Source: Vibrio ponticus
Lineage (GTDB): Bacteria; Pseudomonadota; Gammaproteobacteria; Enterobacterales; Vibrionaceae
Assembly: GCF_009938225.1 (NCBI RefSeq)
Contig: NZ_AP019657.1
Location: 1,736,001-1,800,000, forward strand
Reading direction: 5' to 3'
DNA: 64,000 nucleotides
Within the stretch, counting starts at the first letter, position 1. Every line of letters starts with the position of its first letter. Below are positions 27,265 through 37,400 of this stretch, one piece after another. Under the pieces are notes generated by a model. That model did no database searches. It had not been told where the DNA came from and worked only from the letters and a program-made list of their open reading frames with translations. Both the position numbers and the translations under genes were made by a program.

Positions 27265-30200
27265 GTGCCTAGATTTGTATTAACCCTACTCATTTTCATT
27301 AATACAATTTTCCTTTCGACGACCAGTTTTGCATCCGAACCACATCCTCAACAACTCGTTGTCGGAATGCCAACTGAAAAATGGGCGCCATACTGGGGTG
27401 GTGTCCACAACCCATCCGGTCTTTATCACTCCTTACTCTCTAATCTTGCTGACAGTTTGGAGATGAAACTCGTCTATCGCGGATACGACTCGTTTGATGA
27501 CACCTATACGGCGTTGGAACAACATCAAATTGACGCGTCGTTTGGCTTTGTAAAAACCAAATCGAGAAAGAAAAAATTCGCTTTCTCGACCCCTCTAATT
27601 TCGCTCAAAAAAATCATCTGGTTACGTGACAAACACCTCTCTGGCTTACCTTTATCAGAGTGGGAATGGGTGTGTGTTAGCGGCGGTCTTGACTGCGAAG
27701 TAGCCAAACATTTAGGGGCGCAAAAAATCACGTCCTCCGATAATATCAACCTGCTGGCTAAACTCGTTCAGCAGGGAGAAGCGGACGCCACACTCACGAC
27801 GATAATGGAAGTCGAGCAGTACATTAACGACCCGCTTCTCTCCAATGGCAAAGTGATTTTAGATAACAATATTGGCAAAGTGGACATTGGTATCATGTTA
27901 GCCAAGGATCGCCCACAGCTGAAAACTCTCATCAATCAAGCTATTGATGAAAACGACCTCGACAAAAAAGCCACCAAACTATCTAACATTCATCTGCTTA
28001 ATGAACAAGCACAATGGAAGCTTTTACAGAATCAACAACAGAGAAAAACCATTCGCTATACCATAGCAGCAAAGGCATATCCTCTCTCTTATCTCGATCC
28101 AAACACTCAGACTGTCAAAGGCTATGTGCATGACTTGTTGAAATTATTGGAACAAAAAACCCTATTCACGTTTGAATACGTACCGGCAAATGGTCGCAAC
28201 GTAGAACAAATGCTGGCAGATGGTACCGTCGACCTTTTGCCAGGTCACTATATGCATCATGTAGATAAAAACTTGGTGTTAGCGACCACTCCCTATACGT
28301 CTACTGAATATGGCTTGATTGCAACACGCGAAGAGCATGGTGAGCGCAAACTCGCCGTGCTTGATCCGACCAGCGTTTTATGTGATTTCGTCGACAATAT
28401 CCGTATCTATGAACCGATTCATGCGTATACCAATACGAAGGAGCTTTTAGAGGCACTCAATAATGGTGATATTACCCACGCATTGGTCGACCAAACCATC
28501 ATAGATAACTATATGAATCATGCTAGAGAGCAGTTCTTTGATTTAGTCGAAAAACCACGTTACATGGATTTTAGTACCCCGCTGACTATGGTGGTACGTA
28601 ATGACTCTGAACTGTTACACAATATGCTATCGCGTATGGTATCTATCGTGACACCAACAGAAATTGAGACGCTGAAAAACCGCCACAACAAAGTGATCAT
28701 TCACTATGGTTACGACAAAGCCATGGTGAACTCATATCTTGCGGGCATCATTGCCATTTCAGTATTACTGTTCGGTGGTACTGTGGTTCTATTCTACGTG
28801 CTTGCCGGTCACCTCAAACGCAGTAGAAACATCAATAAGCTCTCTCAAAGCGAGATCAGTTGGCTATCAACTTTACTCGATAGCATGCCGAACATGATTT
28901 TGATTACAGATAAAAGTGGTAAAGTGGTGTTTACCAACCAAGCTTACAATACCGAGTTAGAAAACTGCGTTTGTCCGCAAAAATCCAACGACAATAACGA
29001 GTGCTATTTCGCAACTGCGGCAATGAATCAGCACAGTGCCTCAATATTTCAATTTCCAGATTGCCATTGCTCTTTGTCTAATCGCCACTTCCAAATTAGG
29101 CACCAAACCATCACGCATCCTCAGCATGGTTCTACGCACTACATGACGGTGATAGATGATGTGAGCGCAGACAAACAGAAAGAAGATCTGCTGCAACAAT
29201 CTAACCTTCGTGCAATGAAAGCCGTTGAAGCACAGAGTGAATTTTTGGCAGTGGTTAGCCACGAGCTCCGCACCCCTATTGCTGCGATGCTGGGGTTAAT
29301 GGAACTATTACAACTTAACTTGCGCGAACCACAAGATACCGAATTACTAAAAAATGCGATTCAATCTGCACATCGTTTGAAGAGCCAAGTGAATGAAATT
29401 CTTGATTTTTCAAAGATCGAAGCGAGCCAATTGCAGATCGATATTCGACGCCACAACCTTTTCGATGAGCTGTGCCCTACTTTGCGTAGCTATGAAACGT
29501 CTGCACAACTGAAAGGATTGGATTTTGTCTTTTACTGGCAGCCAAGCGCCATTGTAGAAGCAAACTTTGACTCACTCCGTATTAACCAGGTCATTGGCAA
29601 TTTGCTATCCAATGCCCTCAAATTTACCGAAAAAGGTAAAATCGAAGTCGATATTATTATTGACAACCAACAACTTACCATCTCCGTAAGAGATTCGGGT
29701 TGTGGCATGACTCCGACTCAACTTGGCAATGTGTTTAAACCATTTGTGCAAGCCAATAAAGGAGTATCTCGCCGCTACGGCGGTACTGGTCTTGGCATGA
29801 GCATTAGTAAGAATTTAATCGAGCTAATGGGTGGACAAATAGACATTAGCAGTGAGTTGACCATCGGCACTACTGTGGTTATTACGGTCCCTATTGTCGG
29901 TCATAAAGTGAAGGTCGATATCGATCCTTACCATGATGTAGACAACGCAATGGCTCGACAATGGCTTGCGCTATGGCGAGGAGAGTCAACCGTCATTGTT
30001 CGCGATGATCTCGCTTGCTCAAATGAGAACTTGTATCCCGACCGCTTACTGCAACAAGCTATGATCAACCAAGATGAAGAGACCGCACCGGTTTCACTTG
30101 CAATGAGTAACCCTATAGGCAAAGTACTCGTTGCCGATGATGATTTGATCAACCAAATGCTCATGCGCAAGCAGTTGACCTTGCTTGGAGTTGAGTTTGT

Positions 30201-30819
30201 CATCGTCGATAATGGGCGCTCAGCGTATGAATATTTGCAACAGAAAGACAATGATGTCGTGATGATTATTACCGACTGTCATATGCCCGATATGGATGGT
30301 TTTGAACTAACAGAAGCAATAAAAAATCAACCACTACCGCTGAATTTGTTGCCTGTTATTGGATGCACAGCAGAAGATTCTCGTGTTGTCGCAGAAAAAG
30401 CTCAGAAATGTGGTATGAATGATGTACTGTATAAACCATACACTTTGGAAGACCTCCGCCAAATGGTGAAAAAATATCAACCTAGCAGACACAACCATGA
30501 GCTAGTCGATGAGCATATTGGTTGGCTAGATGATCATAGTGAGTCTGAACAGTCTGAAATGGGTGCAGTCGTCATTGAGTCTTTCACTCAAGAAATCCTG
30601 TTGCTCAACGATGAAAACAGTGATGCTGATTCCGTGATTCACCGAATTAAAGGCTCTTCCGCTCTATTGGATATGGAAACACTGACTAAGCTTACAATCC
30701 AATATGAAAACGCGTCGACATCCGCTGATCAAGCATTGATAAAACAAGCCGTGATCGCCGAGCTGATTAAAACCAAAAACAGCATCTATCTTTGGCTTAA
30801 AGAAAGGCAACAAGCATGA
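27265..30819 (+). CDS. vieS: VieS hybrid sensor histidine kinase
   Basis: 1184 residues starting at GTG, with a signal peptide (ending S-F-A). Two tandem periplasmic solute-binding-type sensor domains (about 32-250 and 265-480) lead to one membrane helix (about 489-517), then a PAS domain (about 534-636) rich in cysteine, the kinase H-box V-V-S-H-E-L-R-T-P (His about 666), N-box N-L-L-S-N-A-L-K-F, G-boxes D-S-G-C-G-M and G-G-T-G-L-G-M, a receiver domain (Asp about 1003 in T-D-C-H-M-P-D-M-D-G) and a C-terminal HPt domain (His about 1126 in H-R-I-K-G-S). This BvgS-like layout and the two following genes match VieS of Vibrio cholerae, which phosphorylates VieA. The stop overlaps the vieA start (ATGA). 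Confidence 0.9.
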   Translation: MPRFVLTLLIFINTIFLSTTSFASEPHPQQLVVGMPTEKWAPYWGGVHNPSGLYHSLLSNLADSLEMKLVYRGYDSFDDTYTALEQHQIDASFGFVKTKSRKKKFAFSTPLISLKKIIWLRDKHLSGLPLSEWEWVCVSGGLDCEVAKHLGAQKITSSDNINLLAKLVQQGEADATLTTIMEVEQYINDPLLSNGKVILDNNIGKVDIGIMLAKDRPQLKTLINQAIDENDLDKKATKLSNIHLLNEQAQWKLLQNQQQRKTIRYTIAAKAYPLSYLDPNTQTVKGYVHDLLKLLEQKTLFTFEYVPANGRNVEQMLADGTVDLLPGHYMHHVDKNLVLATTPYTSTEYGLIATREEHGERKLAVLDPTSVLCDFVDNIRIYEPIHAYTNTKELLEALNNGDITHALVDQTIIDNYMNHAREQFFDLVEKPRYMDFSTPLTMVVRNDSELLHNMLSRMVSIVTPTEIETLKNRHNKVIIHYGYDKAMVNSYLAGIIAISVLLFGGTVVLFYVLAGHLKRSRNINKLSQSEISWLSTLLDSMPNMILITDKSGKVVFTNQAYNTELENCVCPQKSNDNNECYFATAAMNQHSASIFQFPDCHCSLSNRHFQIRHQTITHPQHGSTHYMTVIDDVSADKQKEDLLQQSNLRAMKAVEAQSEFLAVVSHELRTPIAAMLGLMELLQLNLREPQDTELLKNAIQSAHRLKSQVNEILDFSKIEASQLQIDIRRHNLFDELCPTLRSYETSAQLKGLDFVFYWQPSAIVEANFDSLRINQVIGNLLSNALKFTEKGKIEVDIIIDNQQLTISVRDSGCGMTPTQLGNVFKPFVQANKGVSRRYGGTGLGMSISKNLIELMGGQIDISSELTIGTTVVITVPIVGHKVKVDIDPYHDVDNAMARQWLALWRGESTVIVRDDLACSNENLYPDRLLQQAMINQDEETAPVSLAMSNPIGKVLVADDDLINQMLMRKQLTLLGVEFVIVDNGRSAYEYLQQKDNDVVMIITDCHMPDMDGFELTEAIKNQPLPLNLLPVIGCTAEDSRVVAEKAQKCGMNDVLYKPYTLEDLRQMVKKYQPSRHNHELVDEHIGWLDDHSESEQSEMGAVVIESFTQEILLLNDENSDADSVIHRIKGSSALLDMETLTKLTIQYENASTSADQALIKQAVIAELIKTKNSIYLWLKERQQA

Positions 30820-32555
30820 ACATACTAATCATTGAAGACGATATTATTCAAGCAACCAAGCTGAAGTTGTCTCTCGTTGCCTTAGGCTATCATCAAATTA
30901 CCATTGCAAGAGATGCTCAAACAGCGTTAACCATTTGCCAAGGTGAACCGATCAACTTTGTCATTTGTGACATCAACCTACCCGATATGGATGGTGTGCA
31001 AGCATTGTCGAATTTATCTGCCATCTCGACCAATGTCGGGATAGCAATTCACAGCGCAGTCAAAGAAGATGTCATCGAACTCACCAGCAATATGTGTATT
31101 GCTGCTGGTTTCAAATTTGTCGCAACGATACAAAAGCCTCACACCATTGATTCGTTAAAAGAAGTCTTTGAGCAATACAATAATGGCATCGAACTGTCGA
31201 CCGAAGATGCGCGCCACATTGTACTGAGTGAAGAAGAAGTATTAACTGCGTTTGAACAAAGTTGGTTTGCCAATTACTATCAACCGCAGTTTGATGCCAA
31301 AACCAGACAAGTTGTCGGCGTAGAAGCGCTAATACGCTGTATCCATCCAAGATACGGTGTTCTCACACCGGCAAGCTTTTTGAACACGATCCACCAGTTA
31401 GATATGTCTGACCGACTCTTCTGGCATGTGGCAGAAAAAGCCATTTCAGCGATTTCACTACTTAATTCACACATCAACTTGTCGATTAATTTGAGCCAAT
31501 CAAATTTTGAACAAGATATGTGCGATGACTTACTTGAGTTATGTAAAAGCTACAACTTTGCCCCTTCACGCCTAGTTCTCGAATTAACCGAGCATGAAGC
31601 ATATTCTTACAGTCGTAATTCGCTGGCAAACTTAGCTCGTCTGCGTATGCATGGCATCTGCTTATCGATTGATGATTTTGGTACAGGACACGCCTCTCTA
31701 AGCCAATTAACTCTGCTACCGTTCACTGAACTAAAAATCGACCGCAGTTTTATCAAAAACGTGACAACCGATTACCGTAATCAGCAATTAGCCGCAATGT
31801 GTATTCAGCTTGCTAACGCTCTTGGTTTGAACTGTGTAGTAGAAGGGATTGAAGATGAAGAGACACTGCAGTATTTAGTCACGCTTGGCGTTGATTGCTA
31901 TCAAGGTTTCCACGCTTGTAAACCATTGCCAATCGCGGCTCTGTGGGAGTATATTGGTCAAACCGTCGACCACGACGCGCTTGAGTTGGAACACAGTCAA
32001 CATCGAGCCATCGTACTTAGCCCGAATGCAGCCTCTTCAAACGCGATCAGCAAAACCATGGCGAAAGATGGCTTATTCGCCACGATTGATACCATCAAGT
32101 CACTGGAACAACTCTATTGCTATGACAATATTCAAAGCATCACTTTACTCGTGATTGATATGGACTTTGTTGAGCACTCAGCCGGTGAACTGCTCACTCA
32201 ACTCAGCTCAACCAACTTTGTCGGTTCGGTTTGCTTACTTGAAGGTAATAACCCTATTTTAGAAGAACTGAGCAACAGCAGTTACTACTGCTTTGTTGCT
32301 AATAAAAACCCTCGCTATACAAAAACAATTGCTGCTACCTTAATGGACAGAGAAAAAGCGAGTATTCAAAAGATTTATCAATTGCTGTCGACCCAAGAAA
32401 TCAACGTCGCGAATTTATTGTTGAGTGGATTTAACAACAAAAAAATCGCAGCAACCCTTGAGATCAGTGAAAAGACCGTCAGCACTTACAAAAACCGTAT
32501 ATTCAAAAAATTGGATATACAGTCCGTAGTAGAGTTAGCACAATTTAGTAAGTAA
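30816..32555 (+). CDS. vieA: VieA response regulator with EAL phosphodiesterase and HTH domains
   Basis: 579 residues. N-terminal receiver (1-115; acceptor Asp in C-D-I-N-L-P-D-M-D-G). EAL domain (about 135-385) with all main catalytic motifs: V-E-A-L-I-R, N-L-S-Q-S, E-L-T-E, D-D-F-G-T-G, K-I-D-R-S-F, V-E-G-I-E-D and Y-Q-G-F, so it should hydrolyse c-di-GMP. A region at about 390-510 looks like a worn receiver domain (L-V-I-D-M-D-F) and the end (about 515-575) is a LuxR-type helix-turn-helix (K-K-I-A-A-T-L-E-I-S-E-K-T-V-S-T-Y-K-N-R). Length and layout match V. cholerae VieA, which lowers c-di-GMP and represses biofilm genes. Coupled to vieS and vieB by overlapping codons. Confidence 0.92.
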   Translation: MNILIIEDDIIQATKLKLSLVALGYHQITIARDAQTALTICQGEPINFVICDINLPDMDGVQALSNLSAISTNVGIAIHSAVKEDVIELTSNMCIAAGFKFVATIQKPHTIDSLKEVFEQYNNGIELSTEDARHIVLSEEEVLTAFEQSWFANYYQPQFDAKTRQVVGVEALIRCIHPRYGVLTPASFLNTIHQLDMSDRLFWHVAEKAISAISLLNSHINLSINLSQSNFEQDMCDDLLELCKSYNFAPSRLVLELTEHEAYSYSRNSLANLARLRMHGICLSIDDFGTGHASLSQLTLLPFTELKIDRSFIKNVTTDYRNQQLAAMCIQLANALGLNCVVEGIEDEETLQYLVTLGVDCYQGFHACKPLPIAALWEYIGQTVDHDALELEHSQHRAIVLSPNAASSNAISKTMAKDGLFATIDTIKSLEQLYCYDNIQSITLLVIDMDFVEHSAGELLTQLSSTNFVGSVCLLEGNNPILEELSNSSYYCFVANKNPRYTKTIAATLMDREKASIQKIYQLLSTQEINVANLLLSGFNNKKIAATLEISEKTVSTYKNRIFKKLDIQSVVELAQFSK

Positions 32556-34180
32556 TGAAGGCATTTTCTAATTTAAAAGTCTTGATCGTCGATGACGCAT
32601 CTATCGTTGTCGTCACCCTAAAAAGCATGCTAATCAAGATTGGTTTTAACGACCGTCTCATTAGCTACTGTTCAAGCGCTCGTGCCAGTATGCAGCTGGC
32701 ACGACAAGAACAGTATGACTTGATCTTATGCGATTATAACCTCGGTCGAGGAATGAACGGTAAACAGGTGTTTGAAGAAATGAAACACCACGGTTTGCTG
32801 CACGACAAATCTGTGTTTGTTCTTATCACTGGTGAAAGTTCCGCTACGGTAGTACATTCAATAGTAGAACTTAAACCTGACGATTATCTGCTGAAACCAT
32901 TTAACGTCATGTCGTTGAAAGAACGCGTCACCTCAGCTATCAATCGCAAACACACGCTGTATAAACTCTACAAAATGCAGTCAAAGCACCAGTTTGAGGA
33001 AGGGCTGGCGCTCTGTGATGAACTGCTGCCATTTTATCCAGAATATCACTTCACTATTTCGCGTTTTAAAGGTGAGTTTTTAAGCCGACTTGAACTCCAT
33101 GACGAGTCAAAGCAGCTTTATGAAAGCATCCTCGCACGCAAAGAATATGATTGGGCAACCATTGGTCTTGCTAACTCTCTGATGCATTTAGGAGAGAAGA
33201 AAACCGCGCAAAACATGATCAATAAGATGTTAGCCTCTAAGCCAAACAGTACCGTGCTGCGCACAGCAGCAGCCAACCTTAGCCTGATCAACAATGAAAT
33301 TCCAACCGCAATTCGTCATTTTGAACTTGCGAGTAAAATGGTACGCGGCAACTCAGATCGCGAATTAGTCATATGCAATTTATGTCTTGCAGTCGGCGAC
33401 TACCAAAACGCCCTAGAGCGTTATCGTATTTACATGGAGATCAACAAAGAGACTTACCGAAATACGGTTTATGCCAAACTAAACCTGATTCGTGTCATTC
33501 TCTATTCATGCCACAACTGCGCTCCAGAAGAAAAAGTTTCACGTTTAAATGAAGCCAAGAGCCTTTATACCCATATCGCGGGTATGAAAGAAGCGGAGAA
33601 ACTCAAAGCAGAGCTCGATCTTATATTGGCGCACATTGCTCTAGAGGAACAGCAGTATCGTTTGGCGATTAGCAAGCTCAATCAAGTTCATCGCCAACTT
33701 GGTTTGGCTCACTTCTATCCATTCAATCAATTTGCTTGGCTACTCAATCAGATGAGTTTTGATACCGAATTCAATAAGCTAATCCCTAAATGCAGCGAGA
33801 GTATTCAACGTAATCAAAACGAGCACATCTATGCCAGCCAGATGACGATGCTCAAACAATTACAACAAGCCAATACCGAAAAACTGCAATGGCTTGAAAG
33901 CAAGCATAAGTACATTCAAGCGAATAAAATGACACTAACCGAGTTGATCAAGATTTACATTGAGATCAACACGCGCTGCCCATTCTTGCAAACCGTTAGC
34001 ATGAGTATCATTAAAATTCTCGCCAAACGACTCCCCCGAGAGGCAGATATCAATTTGCTTAAACATGTCGTCACCCAATGTGATTTGGTACTTCGTCAAT
34101 TGATGGATCCAGAAGAACTTGAGAAAGCCAATTACGAACAATTACATCAAACTATCCTTGAAAATCTAACTCAATCTTAA
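32555..34180 (+). CDS. vieB: VieB receiver-TPR protein, probable inhibitor of VieS-VieA phosphotransfer
   Basis: 541 residues. A receiver domain (about 8-125) has L-I-V-D-D-A-S, phospho-acceptor Asp in L-I-L-C-D-Y-N-L-G, and the K of L-L-K-P-F. The rest is helical with TPR-like repeats (about 150-300, for example A-T-I-G-L-A-N-S-L-M-H-L-G-E) and has no DNA-binding or enzyme motif. This matches VieB of V. cholerae, reported to block phosphotransfer from VieS to VieA when it is phosphorylated. The ATG overlaps the vieA stop (TAATG). Ends with a strong terminator. Confidence 0.88.
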   Translation: MKAFSNLKVLIVDDASIVVVTLKSMLIKIGFNDRLISYCSSARASMQLARQEQYDLILCDYNLGRGMNGKQVFEEMKHHGLLHDKSVFVLITGESSATVVHSIVELKPDDYLLKPFNVMSLKERVTSAINRKHTLYKLYKMQSKHQFEEGLALCDELLPFYPEYHFTISRFKGEFLSRLELHDESKQLYESILARKEYDWATIGLANSLMHLGEKKTAQNMINKMLASKPNSTVLRTAAANLSLINNEIPTAIRHFELASKMVRGNSDRELVICNLCLAVGDYQNALERYRIYMEINKETYRNTVYAKLNLIRVILYSCHNCAPEEKVSRLNEAKSLYTHIAGMKEAEKLKAELDLILAHIALEEQQYRLAISKLNQVHRQLGLAHFYPFNQFAWLLNQMSFDTEFNKLIPKCSESIQRNQNEHIYASQMTMLKQLQQANTEKLQWLESKHKYIQANKMTLTELIKIYIEINTRCPFLQTVSMSIIKILAKRLPREADINLLKHVVTQCDLVLRQLMDPEELEKANYEQLHQTILENLTQS

Positions 34181-34203
34181 GTCCCTGCGGGGACTTTTTT
34201 TAT
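34179..34203 (+). terminator. Terminator of vieSAB
   Basis: Stem AAGTCCC / GGGACTT with loop TGCG, followed by a run of seven T; it overlaps the vieB stop codon. Confidence 0.88.
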
Positions 34204-34250
34204 ATGATTTGCGCCTGACAAATATCTTTTGAACCAATATTTAAATCACC

Positions 34251-34276
34251 CCTACAAATTGGCTCAAATTTGTAGG
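34251..34276. repeat. Perfect inverted repeat upstream of the M60 protease gene
   Basis: CCTACAAATT and AATTTGTAGG form a perfect 10-bp inverted repeat around GGCTCA, 134 bp before the start of the acfD-like gene and after the vieSAB terminator. There is no T run, so it is not a terminator; it could be a regulator binding site or a leader hairpin. Confidence 0.6.
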
Positions 34277-34409
34277 ATAACCCTGACAAAATCGCACTAT
34301 CACAATAAATTATACCTATGGTTACAACAATTATTAATAATTAGTTAACCCTATCCCAGACCTTTAAAATCCCAATAAATTTAATAGGTTAAGATAAAGT
34401 AATTTCTGA

Positions 34410-37400
34410 ATGAAGATCAAATTTATTGTAAGCGCCATTTCAGCTGCGCTTATCGCGGGCTGTAATGATGACAGCATCAATGTTACATCTGAAACCCCCA
34501 CCGGGCCTGAAGTCCCTGAAGTAGTCATTCCTACCCATTTCAGCTCTAAATTAAGCGTGGGTGGGCAAATTATTTCTGGTGACGTTTCTTGTAACGGTGA
34601 AGTCCTTGGTGAAGAGGCTAAAATTACATTGGCTTATGGTGACGACATTCGTTGCTATTTTGGCAATGTTGAATTAGCTAGCTTCCCACCATTTGTCTAC
34701 AAGCAAGAATCTAACTTAAAGACTATACCATCAGAGTCGATGGTCATTGACGGGGATCACTCGCGTAATGCTCATGCCGTTCTACGTAAAGTAAGCACCT
34801 GTCCAAGTGAAAATCGCATCTGCTTAGAAGAAATCAACAGTTTTGATATTGCCGAGGTTTATCAAAACCTTGATGATGAAGCCTTGGTAAAAGAATTCTT
34901 AACCCCACAACCTGAAGAAAATACCGGTGAAGCGCCATCGTCTCACGTTGATGACACTGTAATACCTGAAGTATCAACCGGAACAAATGATGACAAGTTT
35001 GGTCAAGAAGGTGCGTTTGTTTCTGCGAATGTTGAAGAAAACCTAGCTTATAAGCCGAGTTCCGAAAGTGCATTACCAACACTAGCTACTCTGACCGACA
35101 TCAGTGGACAAAAACCGATCGCAGGTGTTCAATTCTATACGCGTAGCAAACGTGGCACGACAGACGAAAACGGTCAATTCGAGTTTGTATGGGGTGAAGA
35201 GATCACTTTCGGTATCGACACGTTTAATTTTGGTAAAGTGAAAGGTAACCAAGTCAGTTACAAACTAACCGATGTGACTGGTAATACAGTTGTTCAACAA
35301 AATATCCAACAACTCGCTGAACGCTACGATACAGATTCTTCAGCAGAAACGATCACTTTTGGTCCGAAGGTTCACGAAGTGTTTGCTTTGTATCCTAACG
35401 TTATCAACGAAGTGATTAACCTATCCCTGCCGAATGGTGCTGCCTTACTTGATGATAAAGGCAACCCAACTGGGTTCAAAACACCAGACGAATTCAGCGC
35501 GCAATTTAACACAGGTCTGGCAGCACTGATTGATGCTGAACTTAACAAAGCTTCAAGCTACCAGTTTAGCCGCATGTTTGATCAATCAAAAACAGTTTCA
35601 ATGCAATCTGGTGGTTATGTAACCGATACCCTGACCGCCCTATACAAGCAAGTTGATCAATTCCACGTATTCCATGACACCTACTCTTGGTATGGCGCGA
35701 GCGGTTCGGCTCGTGGTCAACGCGCACTCAACCTATCTAACCGTGCTTTCCCTATCATGATGGCTCGTAACGACAACAGTCACTGGCTTGGGTTTGGCGA
35801 GGAAGCGGCTTGGACTCGTGGTTCAGGTAAAGATCAAAAAGCTTACTTTGTTGATGCCACCGTCCTTGATAGCAATTCAACTATCGAGCTTGAGCGCCCG
35901 ATGAAGCTAGCAAAGGACAATGTTACTTTTAACCTACCGTTCGTTGCGAGTGGCGAAATTGGTTCAGGTAAAATCGTCTATATGGGTAACTCTATGTACC
36001 CAAGCATCATCTCTTGTCCAGACAACTACTGGGCAGGCGCAGAGCTAAGCATTAACGGCGAAGAACAAGCCTGTAATTACAAAGGAACATTCGAAGAACA
36101 AACCGCTGATAGCCGCAATGATGATGGTTCGATGGCGACTTTCTTCGCCAATATGTTCAATTGGTTCGACACAGAATACAAAAATAAAACCATTGCTTCG
36201 AATATCGAACTTGGCTATGCATTTGAAACATGGAAAGCAGATAAAACTTATCCATTTTTCGTTAGCCCGAGTTTTGGTTTCAGCAATTACGAATACTACT
36301 CAAGTGGTCAATTTGGTGATTTAATCCCTGAGACTACACCAATTCTGATTTTGCAAGGTTATGAGCAATTAACCAGTGGCTATGAAACAAAAGCGACTTT
36401 GGCGAATATTGATAAGCCGATTCTAACTCCAGAAGACATTAGTGACTTAATTCGCTACGTCAGCAATGGCGGTAACATTTTGGTAATGGAAGCCATTGGT
36501 CCTCGTAACCCAGAGCCTATCGCTCGCCTGTTTGACTCAGCAGGTATGGCGGTTGGTGAAAGTAATACCGTTTTCACTCGCCAAGCTTACTGTGGTTCTA
36601 GTTACTACTGTCATGGCGATATCGCGCCTAACGTTCATGCACAATTAACCGGTGGACTAGTCGTATACGAGCGCTATGCGGATACATCCAAGATCACTAT
36701 CGAAGAGAACGCTGAAGGCAAAGGGACTGTGGTATGGCCTGGTCCTGTCGATATGCCAACATTGGAAATCCCTCGCTTTAAAGATGCAAACAACGAGGCT
36801 AAAGGTGAATACGCGTTTTTTGCAGTAAACAGTGAAGAAGAAAAACTTGCGGCTATCGCAAAGATAAAAAAAGAGTTCCCTCAAGCGCCTGTATGTAAAG
36901 ACCCATACGAATACGAAGTTAACTGTATTGAGTACCGTGAGGGGCATGGCATTCAAACTCGCGGTAACTACCTGCGTCCAGACTTCACTCGTTATCCTAT
37001 GAACCAAGAAGTGGTGGCTGCGATGGTTAAAGCCGCTAACCTTGGCGACAACATCACGGCGCTTTACAACCATGAGTTGTACTACCGCACCAAGTCACAG
37101 CAAGGTGAACGCTTACCAAGCGCAGAACTCAACGCGGTCTATGACAACCTATCAATTTGGTTATGGAACAACGAAAATTACCAATACGATAGTTCAGTGC
37201 AAGATGAACTAGGTTTCCAAACGTTAGTTCAATTCCTAAACTGCTATACCAGCAATGCCCATCAACAAGGTGCCAATGTCGCATGTCCTGATGAACTCGG
37301 ACAGTCTTTAGTGGATAACAATCTAATCCATGCGAACGGCGAGCTAAACCCAAGCTATCCGCTCAATTACATGGAGAAGCCACTAACCCGTATCATGCTG

